Shown: one piece after another, positions 54,599 through 62,228 of the stretch
Layout: each line of letters opens with the position of its first letter
Position numbering within the stretch: position 1 is the first letter of the stretch
DNA from: Nitrospirillum viridazoti CBAmc
GTDB taxonomy: Bacteria; Pseudomonadota; Alphaproteobacteria; Azospirillales; Azospirillaceae
Length of the DNA stretch: 64,000 nt
Direction of reading: 5' to 3'
Assembly (NCBI RefSeq): GCF_000730165.1
Contig: NZ_CP022112.1
Coordinates: 248,001-312,000 of the forward strand
The notes under the pieces: generated by a model
The model's database searches: none
Told to the model about the DNA's origin: nothing
What the model saw: only the letters and a program-made list of their open reading frames with translations
Made by a program: the position numbers and the translations under genes

Positions 54599-56668
54599 TC
54601 AAACGGCATCGACCGGCTCCATCGCGTCGGCCAGGGCCTCCATGAACTCCTGCACGTTCAAGGGCTTGGTCAGGTACCGGCGGAATCCCGCGCGCAGGCC
54701 CTTTTCTATTTCACGGGGCAGGGCGTTGGCGCTCAACGCCAGGACGGGAATGTCGCGGGTTTCCTCCCGGTCCCGCAGCCGGGCCAGCACGTCGAAGCCG
54801 CTCATGCCCGGCAGGTTGATGTCCAGCACGATGACGTCGGGCTGATGGCCCATGGCCAGATCCAGGCCCGTCACCGGGTCGGCGGCGATCAGCAGCTTGG
54901 TGGCGGGCACGGTTTCCATCAGGTCGCGCATCAGCTGGATGTTGGACGGGTTGTCCTCGACATACAGCATGGTGCGGGGCCGGGTCTGGGCCAGCGGGTT
55001 GTTTTCGGCGCCTGGCGCGCGCGGTTCGGGGGCCATGTTCAGCGCCACCGGCAGGCTGACGGTGAAGGTGCTGCCCTCGCCCAGCACGCTGGCCACCTCG
55101 ATCGTGCCGTCCATGGCCGACAGCAGCCGGCGGGTGATGGTCAGGCCGATGCCCGTGCCCGGAATGTCGCTGTATTCCTGGCCCAGACGGTTGAAGGGCT
55201 GGAACAGGTCGCCCAGCTTGTCGGGCGCGATGCCTTCGCCGGTGTCCTGCACGCACAGCGACAGGCGGCCCGGCGCCGGCGCGGCACCCAGGGTGACGCG
55301 CACGGTGCCGCCGGGACGGTTATACTTCACGGCGTTGGACAGCAGGTTGCTGACCACCTGAACCAGGCGGGTGCGATCGGCCAGGACGGGCGGCACCACC
55401 TCGGGTAGGACGGCGGTGATGGTCACCCGCGCCTTTTCCGCCACCGGCTGCAAGGCGTTCAGCACATCCTCCACCACCAGGCGGGGATCCACCGGTTCCA
55501 GCGACAGCGTCAACTGCCCAGCCTCGATACGGGCCAGGTCCAGCACCTCATCGATCAGACGCAGCAGGTGGTTGCCGTTCTTGACGATCTGCTGAACGCC
55601 CCGCTCCTGCTTGGGCGTCATCGGCTCGCGCGCCTTGTTGTATTCCATCAGTTGGGCGAAGCCGAGGACGGCGTTCAGCGGCGTGCGCAGTTCATGGCTC
55701 ATGCTGGCCAGGAACTCGGACTTGGCCTGGTTGGCGGCCTCGGCCCGGCTGCGGGCGGCGGCCAGGTCGCGGGTACGCTCCGCCACCGCTTCCTCCAGCC
55801 CCTCGCGCACGCGCAGCAGTTCCTCCTCCGCCCGCCGGCGCTCCTCCACCTCCGCCTCCAGGGCGCGGTTGGCGGCCTTCAGGCGCTGGGCTTCCCGCTC
55901 GGCGGCGGCGTTCAGGCGGCGGTCGGCGAATGCGGTCACCAGCGCCAGCATCAGCAGGCCGTAGGTGGCGCCGGCGACGATGATGGCCAGCGGCCCGCGA
56001 TCCACATCCGCCGGGGCGGGGGCCAGTGGGTCCAGGGTCAGCACCGTGGCCGTCATGCCGGTGTAGTGCATGCCGCAGATGGCGACGCCCATGATCAGGG
56101 CGGCCAGCGCGCGGTGCCAGCCATGCTTCAGGCTGACGGACAGCATCAGGGCCACCGTGGCGGCGGCCACGGCGACCAAGACGGACAAGGCGAACAGGTC
56201 GGGGCGGTAGGCGATCCGGCCCGGCACCTCCATCGCGGCCATGCCGGTGTAATGCATGACGGCGATGCCCAGGCCCACTACCGTGCCCGCCAGGGTGAAG
56301 CGGGTGACGCTGGTGCGGCCGTGGCGCACCGCCTCCAGACCCAGGGCGACGAAAACGATGGCGGTCACCAGCGATGCCAGGGTCAGCGTGGGCTCCCACG
56401 CCACAGGCAGGGCCACCTGGAAGGCCAGCATGCCGATGAAATGCATGGCCCAGATGCCGCCGCCCAGCGCACAGGCCGCGCCCAACTGCCAGGCCAGGCG
56501 GGACCGGCCGGTCGAACCGGTCATGCGTTCCGCCATGTTCAGGGCGACGAAGGAGGCGAAGACGGCGGTCAGGTATGACAGCAGCACCAGCCATGGATTG
56601 TGGCTGAAGGCGACGCCTTGATCATCGGTGCTGAAGCATAAACCCGGGAAAACCACCCGCATAGACAT
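54599..56668 (-). CDS. MHYT-domain hybrid sensor histidine kinase/response regulator
   Basis: The 689-residue protein starts with a seven-helix MHYT sensor with three repeats (MHFI 75-78, MHYT 138-141, MHYT 200-203), whose Met/His pairs are proposed to bind copper and sense O2, CO or NO. A coiled coil (about 255-310) leads to HisKA with phospho-acceptor His325 in [11 protein letters not shown], an ATPase domain (Asn445 in [40 protein letters not shown]), and a receiver domain (MLYVEDN, Asp616 in [12 protein letters not shown], Lys668 in LTKPL). All catalytic residues are present. An ATG two codons later has a better-spaced GGGGG site. It converges on the degenerate GGDEF/EAL-like gene 70 bases away, a likely functional neighbour. 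Confidence 0.92.
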   Translation of the reverse strand: MSMRVVFPGLCFSTDDQGVAFSHNPWLVLLSYLTAVFASFVALNMAERMTGSTGRSRLAWQLGAACALGGGIWAMHFIGMLAFQVALPVAWEPTLTLASLVTAIVFVALGLEAVRHGRTSVTRFTLAGTVVGLGIAVMHYTGMAAMEVPGRIAYRPDLFALSVLVAVAAATVALMLSVSLKHGWHRALAALIMGVAICGMHYTGMTATVLTLDPLAPAPADVDRGPLAIIVAGATYGLLMLALVTAFADRRLNAAAEREAQRLKAANRALEAEVEERRRAEEELLRVREGLEEAVAERTRDLAAARSRAEAANQAKSEFLASMSHELRTPLNAVLGFAQLMEYNKAREPMTPKQERGVQQIVKNGNHLLRLIDEVLDLARIEAGQLTLSLEPVDPRLVVEDVLNALQPVAEKARVTITAVLPEVVPPVLADRTRLVQVVSNLLSNAVKYNRPGGTVRVTLGAAPAPGRLSLCVQDTGEGIAPDKLGDLFQPFNRLGQEYSDIPGTGIGLTITRRLLSAMDGTIEVASVLGEGSTFTVSLPVALNMAPEPRAPGAENNPLAQTRPRTMLYVEDNPSNIQLMRDLMETVPATKLLIAADPVTGLDLAMGHQPDVIVLDINLPGMSGFDVLARLRDREETRDIPVLALSANALPREIEKGLRAGFRRYLTKPLNVQEFMEALADAMEPVDAV

Positions 56669-56963
56669 GCCCCCAAATGTTCCGCCCCAAGTGCTTCGCG
56701 TGGCGACGCGGACGGCGGGCGCCGAAATCCCCCCGGCGCGTCATGTTCTTGGCGGAACCACCTGGCCGCGGCCGATGGTTCTGCTGGAAAAACATTAAGG
56801 GATTATACCATCGTGCCGGTGGGGCACCACGCCTTGAATGCGTTATTGCCTGGGAACGGTATATAAAGCGTTACCGCTGCCGGCGGTCAGGGGGCCATGA
56901 TCGGATACGGCCCGCGCGCCACCCTGTGGCCTGCGCCGCCACGGCGATGCTGGCGTCCGTCGT

Positions 56964-57335
56964 TTATATCACCCAGCCTTGGGGGTTCAGGATGGGTTTG
57001 GCGTCGATGGCGCGGGTCAGGGCCACCACCACCCGCACGACGGCCCAGATGCTGCCGATGAACAGGGTGATGAATTCCATGCCCACCACCCGTAGCGCCA
57101 GGGCGCAGAGGGCGAACAGCACGCAGATCCAGAAGGTGCGGATGGCGAAGGTCATGTGGCCTTCATAAATGGTGCCCGCGAACTCCGGCCGCTTGATGTA
57201 AGCCATGACCAGGCCCAACGGAAAAGCCCCCAGCAAATAGAGCAGATGAACAAGGATGGACCACAGCCGGGCTCTATCGCCCTGGGTGGGCGCAGTAGGG
57301 GTGGGCGCGGTGGCGGGAGTCCCGGCAAAGCTCAT
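56964..57335 (-). CDS. Small membrane protein, DUF4870-like
   Basis: The 123-residue protein starts with a Thr/Pro-rich tail (AGTPATAPTPTAPTQGDRARLW), followed by three or four hydrophobic helices (ILVHLLYLLGAFPLGLVMAYI, FAIRTFWICVLFALCALAL, VVGMEFITLFIGSIWAVVRVVVALTRAI). The short loop with a conserved-looking YEGHMTFAIRTFW fits the DUF4870/Tic20-like family of small membrane proteins with unknown role. The ATG at 57335 has AAAGGA 6 bases upstream; a GTG just ahead is also possible. It stands alone, facing away from the oxidoreductase gene. Confidence 0.65.
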   Translation of the reverse strand: MSFAGTPATAPTPTAPTQGDRARLWSILVHLLYLLGAFPLGLVMAYIKRPEFAGTIYEGHMTFAIRTFWICVLFALCALALRVVGMEFITLFIGSIWAVVRVVVALTRAIDAKPILNPQGWVI

Positions 57336-57386
57336 CACGCGTCCTTTGGAATGGGTGAATACAAGATTAGGGCTTCGGAACAGAAA

Positions 57387-57407
57387 TTCTGAAATATGAC
57401 TTCAGAA
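57387..57407. promoter_or_regulatory. Perfect inverted repeat in AT-rich spacer
   Basis: TTCTGAA and TTCAGAA form perfect 7-base arms around a 7-base spacer. They sit 52 bases ahead of the DUF4870-like gene and about 250 ahead of the oxidoreductase gene. The 318-base gap is AT-rich and contains a second small inverted repeat, TTAATTCATTAA (57555-57566), and the oxidoreductase ribosome-binding site AAGGAGGAG. I assign no regulator. Confidence 0.4.
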
Positions 57408-57653
57408 TAGGCATTTGATGAAGGGGAAAATGGCCGCCGCCATTCCAGTATCGATACGTGCGACGCCTTCCTTGAAAAGTCATATAGGGCCAACGTGCTT
57501 GCGCGCCACCAAATTTGAGAATTTCGATTGGAAATTATGGGTAAGGTTGCGGTGTTAATTCATTAATAGGCAATTTTGTTTGATTTCAGGGCGCTGGATA
57601 CTGTAAATCGCAGATTAATGCAGTGTTCCCACTTTGAAGGAGGAGCGTAGACG

Positions 57654-58694
57654 ATGATTGGCACCGCCCTGTGCGCCTATGGCCTGTCCGGCCGGGTGTT
57701 CCATGCCCCCCTCATCCTGGTGGAACCAGCCCTGTCGCTACATGCCATCCTGCGGCGCTCCGGCGCCGATGGGACGGAGCCGGCCGGGGCCCGCGTGGTC
57801 ACGGACTTCCAGGCCATCCTGGACGACCCGGCCGTTGAGCTGGTGGTGGTCAACACGCCCAACGCCCTGCATTTCCCCATGGCCCAGGCGGCGCTGGCGG
57901 CGGGCAAGCACGTGGTGCTGGAAAAACCCATGACCATCACCCTGGAAGAGGGGCGCCAGCTGATGGCCCAGGCCCAGGCGGCGGGCCGCCTGCTGGCCGT
58001 GTTCCACAACAAGCGCCTGGACGCCGAATACCTGACCCTGGGCCGGCACCTGGCCGCCGGCGACCTGGGCCGCCTGGTGGAGGTGGAATGGCACTACGAC
58101 CGGTACCGCGCCCATGTGACGCACAAGGCCTGGAAGGAGGATGAGCAGCCGGGCGCCGGCACCTGGTTCGACCTGGGCGTCCATCTGGTGGACGGCATGC
58201 TGCGACAGTTCGGCCGCCCCCTGTCGGTGGCGGCGGAGATGCGCTCCCTGCGCCGGGCGGAGGGGGCGACCGATTATTTCGACGTCCGTTTCCGCTATGC
58301 CGACCACCGGGTCATCCTGCGATCCAGCACCTATGTGCGCGAGCCGGGGCCGGTGCTGGTGGCCCATGGCGACAAGGGTTCCCTGGTCATTCCGAAGGGC
58401 GACGTCCAAGAGGCGCAAATGGCCGCCGGCGTGAAGCCTGGCGACGCGGGCTGGGCCGTGGTGACCACCCCCGCCCTGCTGCATACCGAGCGCGCCGGCG
58501 TGGTGGTGCGGGAGGAGGTGGCGCTGGAGGCCGGCCGCTACCAGGACTTCTACCGCAACGTGGCGGACGCCCTGGCCGGCCGGGCGCCCCTGGCCTTTGG
58601 ACCGGGGCCGGCGTTCGAGGCCCTGGCCCTGGTCCATCGCGCCATCGAGGCGGCGCGCCAGCCTGGCCTGCCCTGCGACATCGCGTACGAATAG
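57654..58694 (+). CDS. Gfo/Idh/MocA family oxidoreductase
   Basis: The 346-residue protein has the N-terminal NAD(P)-binding Rossmann part starting CAYGLSGRVFHAPLI, where the usual GxGxxG is replaced by GLSGRVFH as in the YdgJ/YhhX branch, followed by VVVNTPNALHFPMAQAALAAGKHVVLEKPMTITLEEGRQL with the EKP motif that places the catalytic Lys. The C-terminal half (EVEWHYDRYRAHVTHKAWKEDEQPGAGTWFDLGVHLVDGMLRQFGRP) has the expected His and Asp pair. It would oxidise or reduce a sugar or polyol; the substrate is unknown. AGGAGG precedes the ATG. A two-way terminator lies downstream. Confidence 0.9.
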   Translation: MIGTALCAYGLSGRVFHAPLILVEPALSLHAILRRSGADGTEPAGARVVTDFQAILDDPAVELVVVNTPNALHFPMAQAALAAGKHVVLEKPMTITLEEGRQLMAQAQAAGRLLAVFHNKRLDAEYLTLGRHLAAGDLGRLVEVEWHYDRYRAHVTHKAWKEDEQPGAGTWFDLGVHLVDGMLRQFGRPLSVAAEMRSLRRAEGATDYFDVRFRYADHRVILRSSTYVREPGPVLVAHGDKGSLVIPKGDVQEAQMAAGVKPGDAGWAVVTTPALLHTERAGVVVREEVALEAGRYQDFYRNVADALAGRAPLAFGPGPAFEALALVHRAIEAARQPGLPCDIAYE

Positions 58695-58719
58695 GCACGC
58701 AACTGGCTGATGGAATGGA

Positions 58720-58755
58720 AAAGGCCGGCATCGCGATCAGGCGACGCCGGCCTTT
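58720..58755. terminator. Bidirectional terminator between oxidoreductase and ohr
   Basis: AAAGGCCGGC and GCCGGCCTTT form a 10-base-pair stem with an inner TCGC/GCGA pairing around a GATCAG-type loop. It lies between two converging genes. The A/T ends of the stem give a short U tract on either strand, so it could serve both. Confidence 0.6.
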
Positions 58756-58796
58756 CCTTCAAGGCGCCGGGAGGGGGCCGCCGCCTTGAAGTCCCC

Positions 58797-59219
58797 TTAG
58801 GCGACGTTCAGGCGAACGTCCAGGTTGCCGCGGGTGGCGTGGGAGTAGGGGCACACGATGTGGGCCTGCTGCACCAGGCTGTTGGCGGTTTCGGCGTCGA
58901 TGCCCGGCAGCGTGATGGTCAAGGCCACGTCCAGGCCGAAGCCGGTGCCGTCCTCACGCGGGCCGATGCCCACCTGGGCGCTGACGGTGGCGTTCTCCGG
59001 CACCTTCACCTTGGCCTTGCCGGCCACGAACTTCAGGGCGCCCAGGAAGCAGGCGGAATAACCGGCGGCGAACAGCTGCTCAGGATTGGTGCCGTTGCCG
59101 CCAGCGCCGCCCAATTCCTTGGGCGTGGTCAGCTTGACATCCAGGATGCCGTCGACGGACTTGGCCTGGCCCTCACGGCCACCAGTGGCGGTAGCGGAAG
59201 TGGTGTAGAGGATGGGCAT
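58797..59219 (-). CDS. ohr: Organic hydroperoxide resistance protein Ohr (OsmC family)
   Basis: The 140-residue protein is the usual Ohr length and has both redox cysteines: GYSACFLGALKFVAG and IVCPYSHATRGNLDVRL. It opens with the family's ILYTTSATATGGREGQAKSVDG. Ohr reduces organic and fatty-acid hydroperoxides using lipoylated proteins. The ATG at 59219 has GGAG 6 bases upstream and gives the normal N terminus; an ATG 6 bases earlier would be too close to it. It is divergent from ohrR with two operators between. Confidence 0.95.
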   Translation of the reverse strand: MPILYTTSATATGGREGQAKSVDGILDVKLTTPKELGGAGGNGTNPEQLFAAGYSACFLGALKFVAGKAKVKVPENATVSAQVGIGPREDGTGFGLDVALTITLPGIDAETANSLVQQAHIVCPYSHATRGNLDVRLNVA

Positions 59220-59320
59220 GATCATCTCCGTAGTTTCAACTGGTTGGGTTAACTTTTGGGGCTGGTCCCGCCGCGCTTCGGCTGGGTCATCGGCGCCGGT
59301 GAGATGAGAATTGCGCGATA

Positions 59321-59340
59321 ACGAATTGCGCACAATTCGT
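59321..59340. promoter_or_regulatory. Probable OhrR operator 1
   Basis: ACGAATTGCGCACAATTCGT has perfect 8-base arms around CGCA. The core AATTG...CAATT agrees with OhrR-type operators that contain ACAATT/AATTGT. It lies in the 238-base gap between divergent ohr and ohrR, about 100 bases ahead of ohr. A similar half-site occurs just beside it (GAATTGCGCG, from 59308). Confidence 0.68.
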
Positions 59341-59365
59341 CAGTTGGCATGATGGCTATGCGCAA

Positions 59366-59385
59366 ATCGATTGCGCGCAATTCGT
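59366..59385. promoter_or_regulatory. Probable OhrR operator 2
   Basis: ATCGATTGCGCGCAATTCGT repeats the right arm CAATTCGT of operator 1 and has a perfect inner palindrome ATTGCGCGCAAT. It starts 26 bases after operator 1, closer to ohrR. Two sites of the same kind in one divergent gap suggest that OhrR controls both ohr and itself. Confidence 0.62.
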
Positions 59386-59457
59386 GATGGGATGTTAGCC
59401 TGCCGCAGATCAGGCGCCCATTTCCCTGGGCGCCGCTGGACTAGTGAGGGCGTCATC

Positions 59458-59979
59458 ATGGCCCAAGACCACCAGGACACCACGCATCAAGGTATGGGGG
59501 GCATCGGGGCCGGCAAGGGCTCATCCGACCAGGCAGCCTTGCTGAGCAACCAGTTGTGCTTCAGCATCTATTCCGCCGCCCACCTGTTCAACCGCACCTA
59601 TAAGCCGCTGCTGGACCGGCTGGGCCTGACCTATCCCCAGTACCTGGTGATGCTGGTGCTGTGGTCCGGGGACGGGCTGACGGTGAAGGCCATCGGCGAA
59701 CAGCTGGATTTGGATTCCGGCACCTTGACGCCCTTGCTGAAGCGGCTGGAGGCGGCGGGCCTTGTCAGCCGTCAGCGTGACCCGCAGAACGAGCGCCTGG
59801 TGCGCGTCACCCTGACCGGGGCTGGCCGCGCATTGCGGGATCACCTGGGTACGGTGCAGGAGGCCATCCTCTGCGCCACCGGGCTCAACCTGGACGGCCT
59901 GAAGGCACTGAAGACCCAGGTGGATGAGCTGCGCGCCGGCCTGGCGGCCAATCTGGGCCCGGCGGACCGGGACGACTGA
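59458..59979 (+). CDS. ohrR: MarR family peroxide-sensing repressor OhrR
   Basis: The 173-residue protein has the MarR winged helix ([53 protein letters not shown]) and the OhrR hallmark [42 protein letters not shown], in which the Cys is oxidised by organic peroxides and the following Tyr residues bind it. Oxidation releases the repressor from DNA and ohr is expressed. The ATG at 59458 has AGGG 8 bases upstream; an earlier in-frame codon within the operator region is unlikely to be used. It is divergent from ohr. Confidence 0.94.
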   Translation: MAQDHQDTTHQGMGGIGAGKGSSDQAALLSNQLCFSIYSAAHLFNRTYKPLLDRLGLTYPQYLVMLVLWSGDGLTVKAIGEQLDLDSGTLTPLLKRLEAAGLVSRQRDPQNERLVRVTLTGAGRALRDHLGTVQEAILCATGLNLDGLKALKTQVDELRAGLAANLGPADRDD

Positions 59980-59982
59980 AGC

Positions 59983-60846
59983 CTAGCGGCCCATCGCCTG
60001 CGCCATGTGATCGAGGAACGCGCGGATACGCGGCGTGCGTTGGGCGTCGCGATGTACGCCGGCCCAGATTTCGCGCGGCGGGGCGGGGCTCGGCGTATCC
60101 ACGGCCACCAGTCCACGTGCCTGGGCCATGACATGGGGCAGGGCGGCCAGCCCCGCGCCGCCGGCGCAGGCCACGGCCTGCAGGTCGCGGCTGTTGGTCC
60201 GAAGGGCGTGCCGCGCGTCATGCGCCAGGGCCAGCAGCCAGGGCAGGTCGCCCAAGCCGCCGAAGCTTTCGTTCATCAGGATCAGGCTGTGGCCGGCGGC
60301 CCCCCGGGCGAAATCCGGCGTGCCGTGCCGCGCGAGATACGCCGGTGCCGCATAAAGGCCGAAGCCCACCATGGCCACCCGGCGCTGCGCGATCTCGTTC
60401 TGGTCGAAGCGGTGGAAGCGGAAGGCGACGTCCGCTTCCCGCCGGGTCAGGCTGTACAGCCGGGCGTCGGTCACCAGCTCCACCGTGATGCCGGGGTGGG
60501 CGTCGTGGAAACGTGCCAGATGGGGCCCCAACAGCCACTGTCCCACCCATTCCGGGGACGTGGCGCGCACCGCGCCCTCCAGCCCCACGTCCAGGCCGGT
60601 GGCGGCCCGTTCCGCCGCCAGCGCCTCAGTTTCCATGCGCTCCGCCCCGGCCACCAGGCCGGTGCCCGCTTCGGTCGGGACATAGCCGGTCGGCGTGCGC
60701 TGGAACAGGCGGGTGCCCAGCCGGGCTTCCAACGCTTCCAGCCGTCGCCCCACCGTGGGCTGGCTGACGCCCAGTTGGCGGGCGGCGCCCGACAGGGTGC
60801 CGTGCCGGGCGATGGCCAGGAAATACCGCAGATCGTCCCAATCCAC
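59983..60846 (-). CDS. LysR family transcriptional regulator
   Basis: The 287-residue protein starts with the LysR helix-turn-helix (LRYFLAIARHGTLSGAARQLGVSQPTVGRRLEALEARLGTRLFQRTPTGYVPTEAG) and has a substrate-binding-like C-terminal sensor of the CrgA/DsdC-like branch (GAVRATSPEWVGQWLLGPHLARFHDAHPGITVELVTD). The start is GTG, supported by GGGAGAGG upstream. It is divergent from the quinone-oxidoreductase-like gene with a perfect palindrome in between, so it is probably the regulator of that gene. Effector unknown. Confidence 0.9.
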   Translation of the reverse strand: MDWDDLRYFLAIARHGTLSGAARQLGVSQPTVGRRLEALEARLGTRLFQRTPTGYVPTEAGTGLVAGAERMETEALAAERAATGLDVGLEGAVRATSPEWVGQWLLGPHLARFHDAHPGITVELVTDARLYSLTRREADVAFRFHRFDQNEIAQRRVAMVGFGLYAAPAYLARHGTPDFARGAAGHSLILMNESFGGLGDLPWLLALAHDARHALRTNSRDLQAVACAGGAGLAALPHVMAQARGLVAVDTPSPAPPREIWAGVHRDAQRTPRIRAFLDHMAQAMGR

Positions 60847-60866
60847 CGGACCTCTCCCATCGATGT

Positions 60867-60884
60867 CTATTCATAAATGAATAG
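60867..60884. promoter_or_regulatory. Perfect 18-base palindrome, probable LysR operator
   Basis: CTATTCATAAATGAATAG has perfect 8-base arms around AA. It lies 21 bases ahead of the lysR GTG and about 117 ahead of the divergent oxidoreductase ATG. It contains T-N11-A-type spacing expected for LysR boxes and stands out as AT-rich in a GC-rich setting. Confidence 0.65.
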
Positions 60885-61000
60885 CGTGTCTTTGGTTCTG
60901 TCAATTGATGATCAGAAGAGAATAGGCGACCTTCGGGATGTGCAGGCCGCCACTAACGGCGGCATCGTTCCCAACCCCTTGGCCAACAAGGTCACTCATC

Positions 61001-62032
61001 ATGAAAGCCGTCGGTTACTATCAGAACCAAGCCATCGACCAGGCCGACAGCCTGGTGGATCTGGAGCTTCCCATCCCCGTGGCCACCGGCCGGGACCTGC
61101 TGGTGCGGGTGGAGGCCGTCTCGGTCAACCCCGTGGATACCAAGGTCCGCCGCAACGCCGCCCCGGTGGAGGGCACCGCGCGCATCCTGGGCTGGGACGC
61201 CGTGGGCACGGTGGTCGCGATCGGTCCGGAGGTGACTCTGTTCAAGGCCGGTGACACCGTGTTCTACGCCGGCGCTCTGGAGCGCCCCGGCACCAACGCC
61301 GAATTCCATCTGGTGGATGAGCGCCTGGTGGGTCCGAAGCCCGCCAGCCTGACGATGGCGGAGGCCGCGGCCCTGCCGCTGACCAGCATCACCGCCTGGG
61401 AAATGCTGTTCGACCGCATGGGCGTGGCGCGGCTGCCGGCCGGCGCCGGGAATGACGGCACGGCCGGCGTGCTGCTGATCGTGGGCGGTGCCGGCGGCGT
61501 CGGCTCCATCGCCACCCAGCTGGCGCGCGAGCTGACCGGCCTGACCGTCATCGCCACCGCCTCGCGGCCTGAAACGCGGGCGTGGAGCCTGGCCATGGGC
61601 GCCCATCACGTTATCGACCACCGCCAGCCGCTGGAACCCCAGGTGCGCGCTATCGCGCCCGGCGGCGCCACCCATGTCATGAGCCTGACGGCGACGGAGC
61701 AGCACTTCCCCGCCATCGCCGCCCTGATGGCGCCGCAGGGCAAGCTGGCCCTGATCGATGATCCCGCTCAGCCGGTGGACATCACCCTGCTGAAGCGCAA
61801 GAGCATCTCCCTGCATTGGGAGTTCATGTACACCCGCTCCATGTTCCAGACGCCGGACATGATCGCCCAGCATGAGCTGCTGCGCGAGGTCTCGCGCCTG
61901 GTGGATGCGGGTGTGCTGCGCACCACGATGACCCAGGATTTGGGGGGCGTCAGTGCCGCCAACCTGCGCCGGGCCCATGCCGTGGTCGAAAGCGGCACGG
62001 CCCGGGGCAAACTGGTGCTATCCGGCTTCTAA
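61001..62032 (+). CDS. Zinc-type alcohol dehydrogenase/quinone oxidoreductase family protein
   Basis: The 343-residue protein belongs to the medium-chain dehydrogenase/reductase superfamily, quinone-oxidoreductase-like branch: PVATGRDLLVRVEAVSVNPVDTKVR, ILGWDAVGTVVAIG, LPLTSITAWEMLFDRMGV, and the NADPH-binding motif LLIVGGAGGVGSIATQLAREL. It lacks the cysteines for catalytic and structural zinc, so it is a zinc-free reductase acting on quinones or other alpha,beta-unsaturated carbonyl compounds, not a true alcohol dehydrogenase. The ATG at 61001 starts the conserved KAVGYY. It is divergent from the lysR gene, its probable regulator. Confidence 0.9.
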   Translation: MKAVGYYQNQAIDQADSLVDLELPIPVATGRDLLVRVEAVSVNPVDTKVRRNAAPVEGTARILGWDAVGTVVAIGPEVTLFKAGDTVFYAGALERPGTNAEFHLVDERLVGPKPASLTMAEAAALPLTSITAWEMLFDRMGVARLPAGAGNDGTAGVLLIVGGAGGVGSIATQLARELTGLTVIATASRPETRAWSLAMGAHHVIDHRQPLEPQVRAIAPGGATHVMSLTATEQHFPAIAALMAPQGKLALIDDPAQPVDITLLKRKSISLHWEFMYTRSMFQTPDMIAQHELLREVSRLVDAGVLRTTMTQDLGGVSAANLRRAHAVVESGTARGKLVLSGF

Positions 62033-62041
62033 TCGGTCTAA

Positions 62042-62071
62042 GGCTGGCCTGGGTCGCGCCCCGGGCCAGCC
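62042..62071 (+). terminator. Strong hairpin after the oxidoreductase gene
   Basis: GGCTGGCCTGGG pairs with CCCGGGCCAGCC (12 pairs, one G-U) around a short GC-rich loop, starting 10 bases after the stop. There is no T run behind it, so it may stabilise the mRNA end or reduce read-through, but it is not a textbook terminator. Confidence 0.45.
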
Positions 62072-62112
62072 GGGTTGCCATAACCAACCCTTGTTCCATC
62101 AGGAGGCCGGCG

Positions 62113-62226
62113 ATGCACCGGGTCCCCACACGGCGGAGCATTGCCCGCCGCATCCTCGACGGGTTCATCCTGGCCGGCCGGCGCTGGTTCACCCGCCGCC
62201 CGGCGGAATTGTGGCCGCCCCTCTGA
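62113..62226 (+). CDS. Small Arg-rich protein, 37 residues
   Basis: This short frame has a perfect AGGAGG ribosome-binding site 6 bases ahead of the ATG and ends 2 bases before the converging methyltransferase stop. The product MHRVPTRRSIARRILDGF... contains nine Arg, a central hydrophobic stretch ILDGFILAGRRWF and a Pro/Leu tail. It has an amphipathic look and no recognised family. I call it because of the ideal ribosome-binding site; translation is unproven. Confidence 0.42.
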   Translation: MHRVPTRRSIARRILDGFILAGRRWFTRRPAELWPPL

Positions 62227-62228
62227 CC

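Noticed and set aside
62042-62071. Hairpin considered as a proven terminator
   Set aside because: No T run follows, so it is listed only with low confidence.
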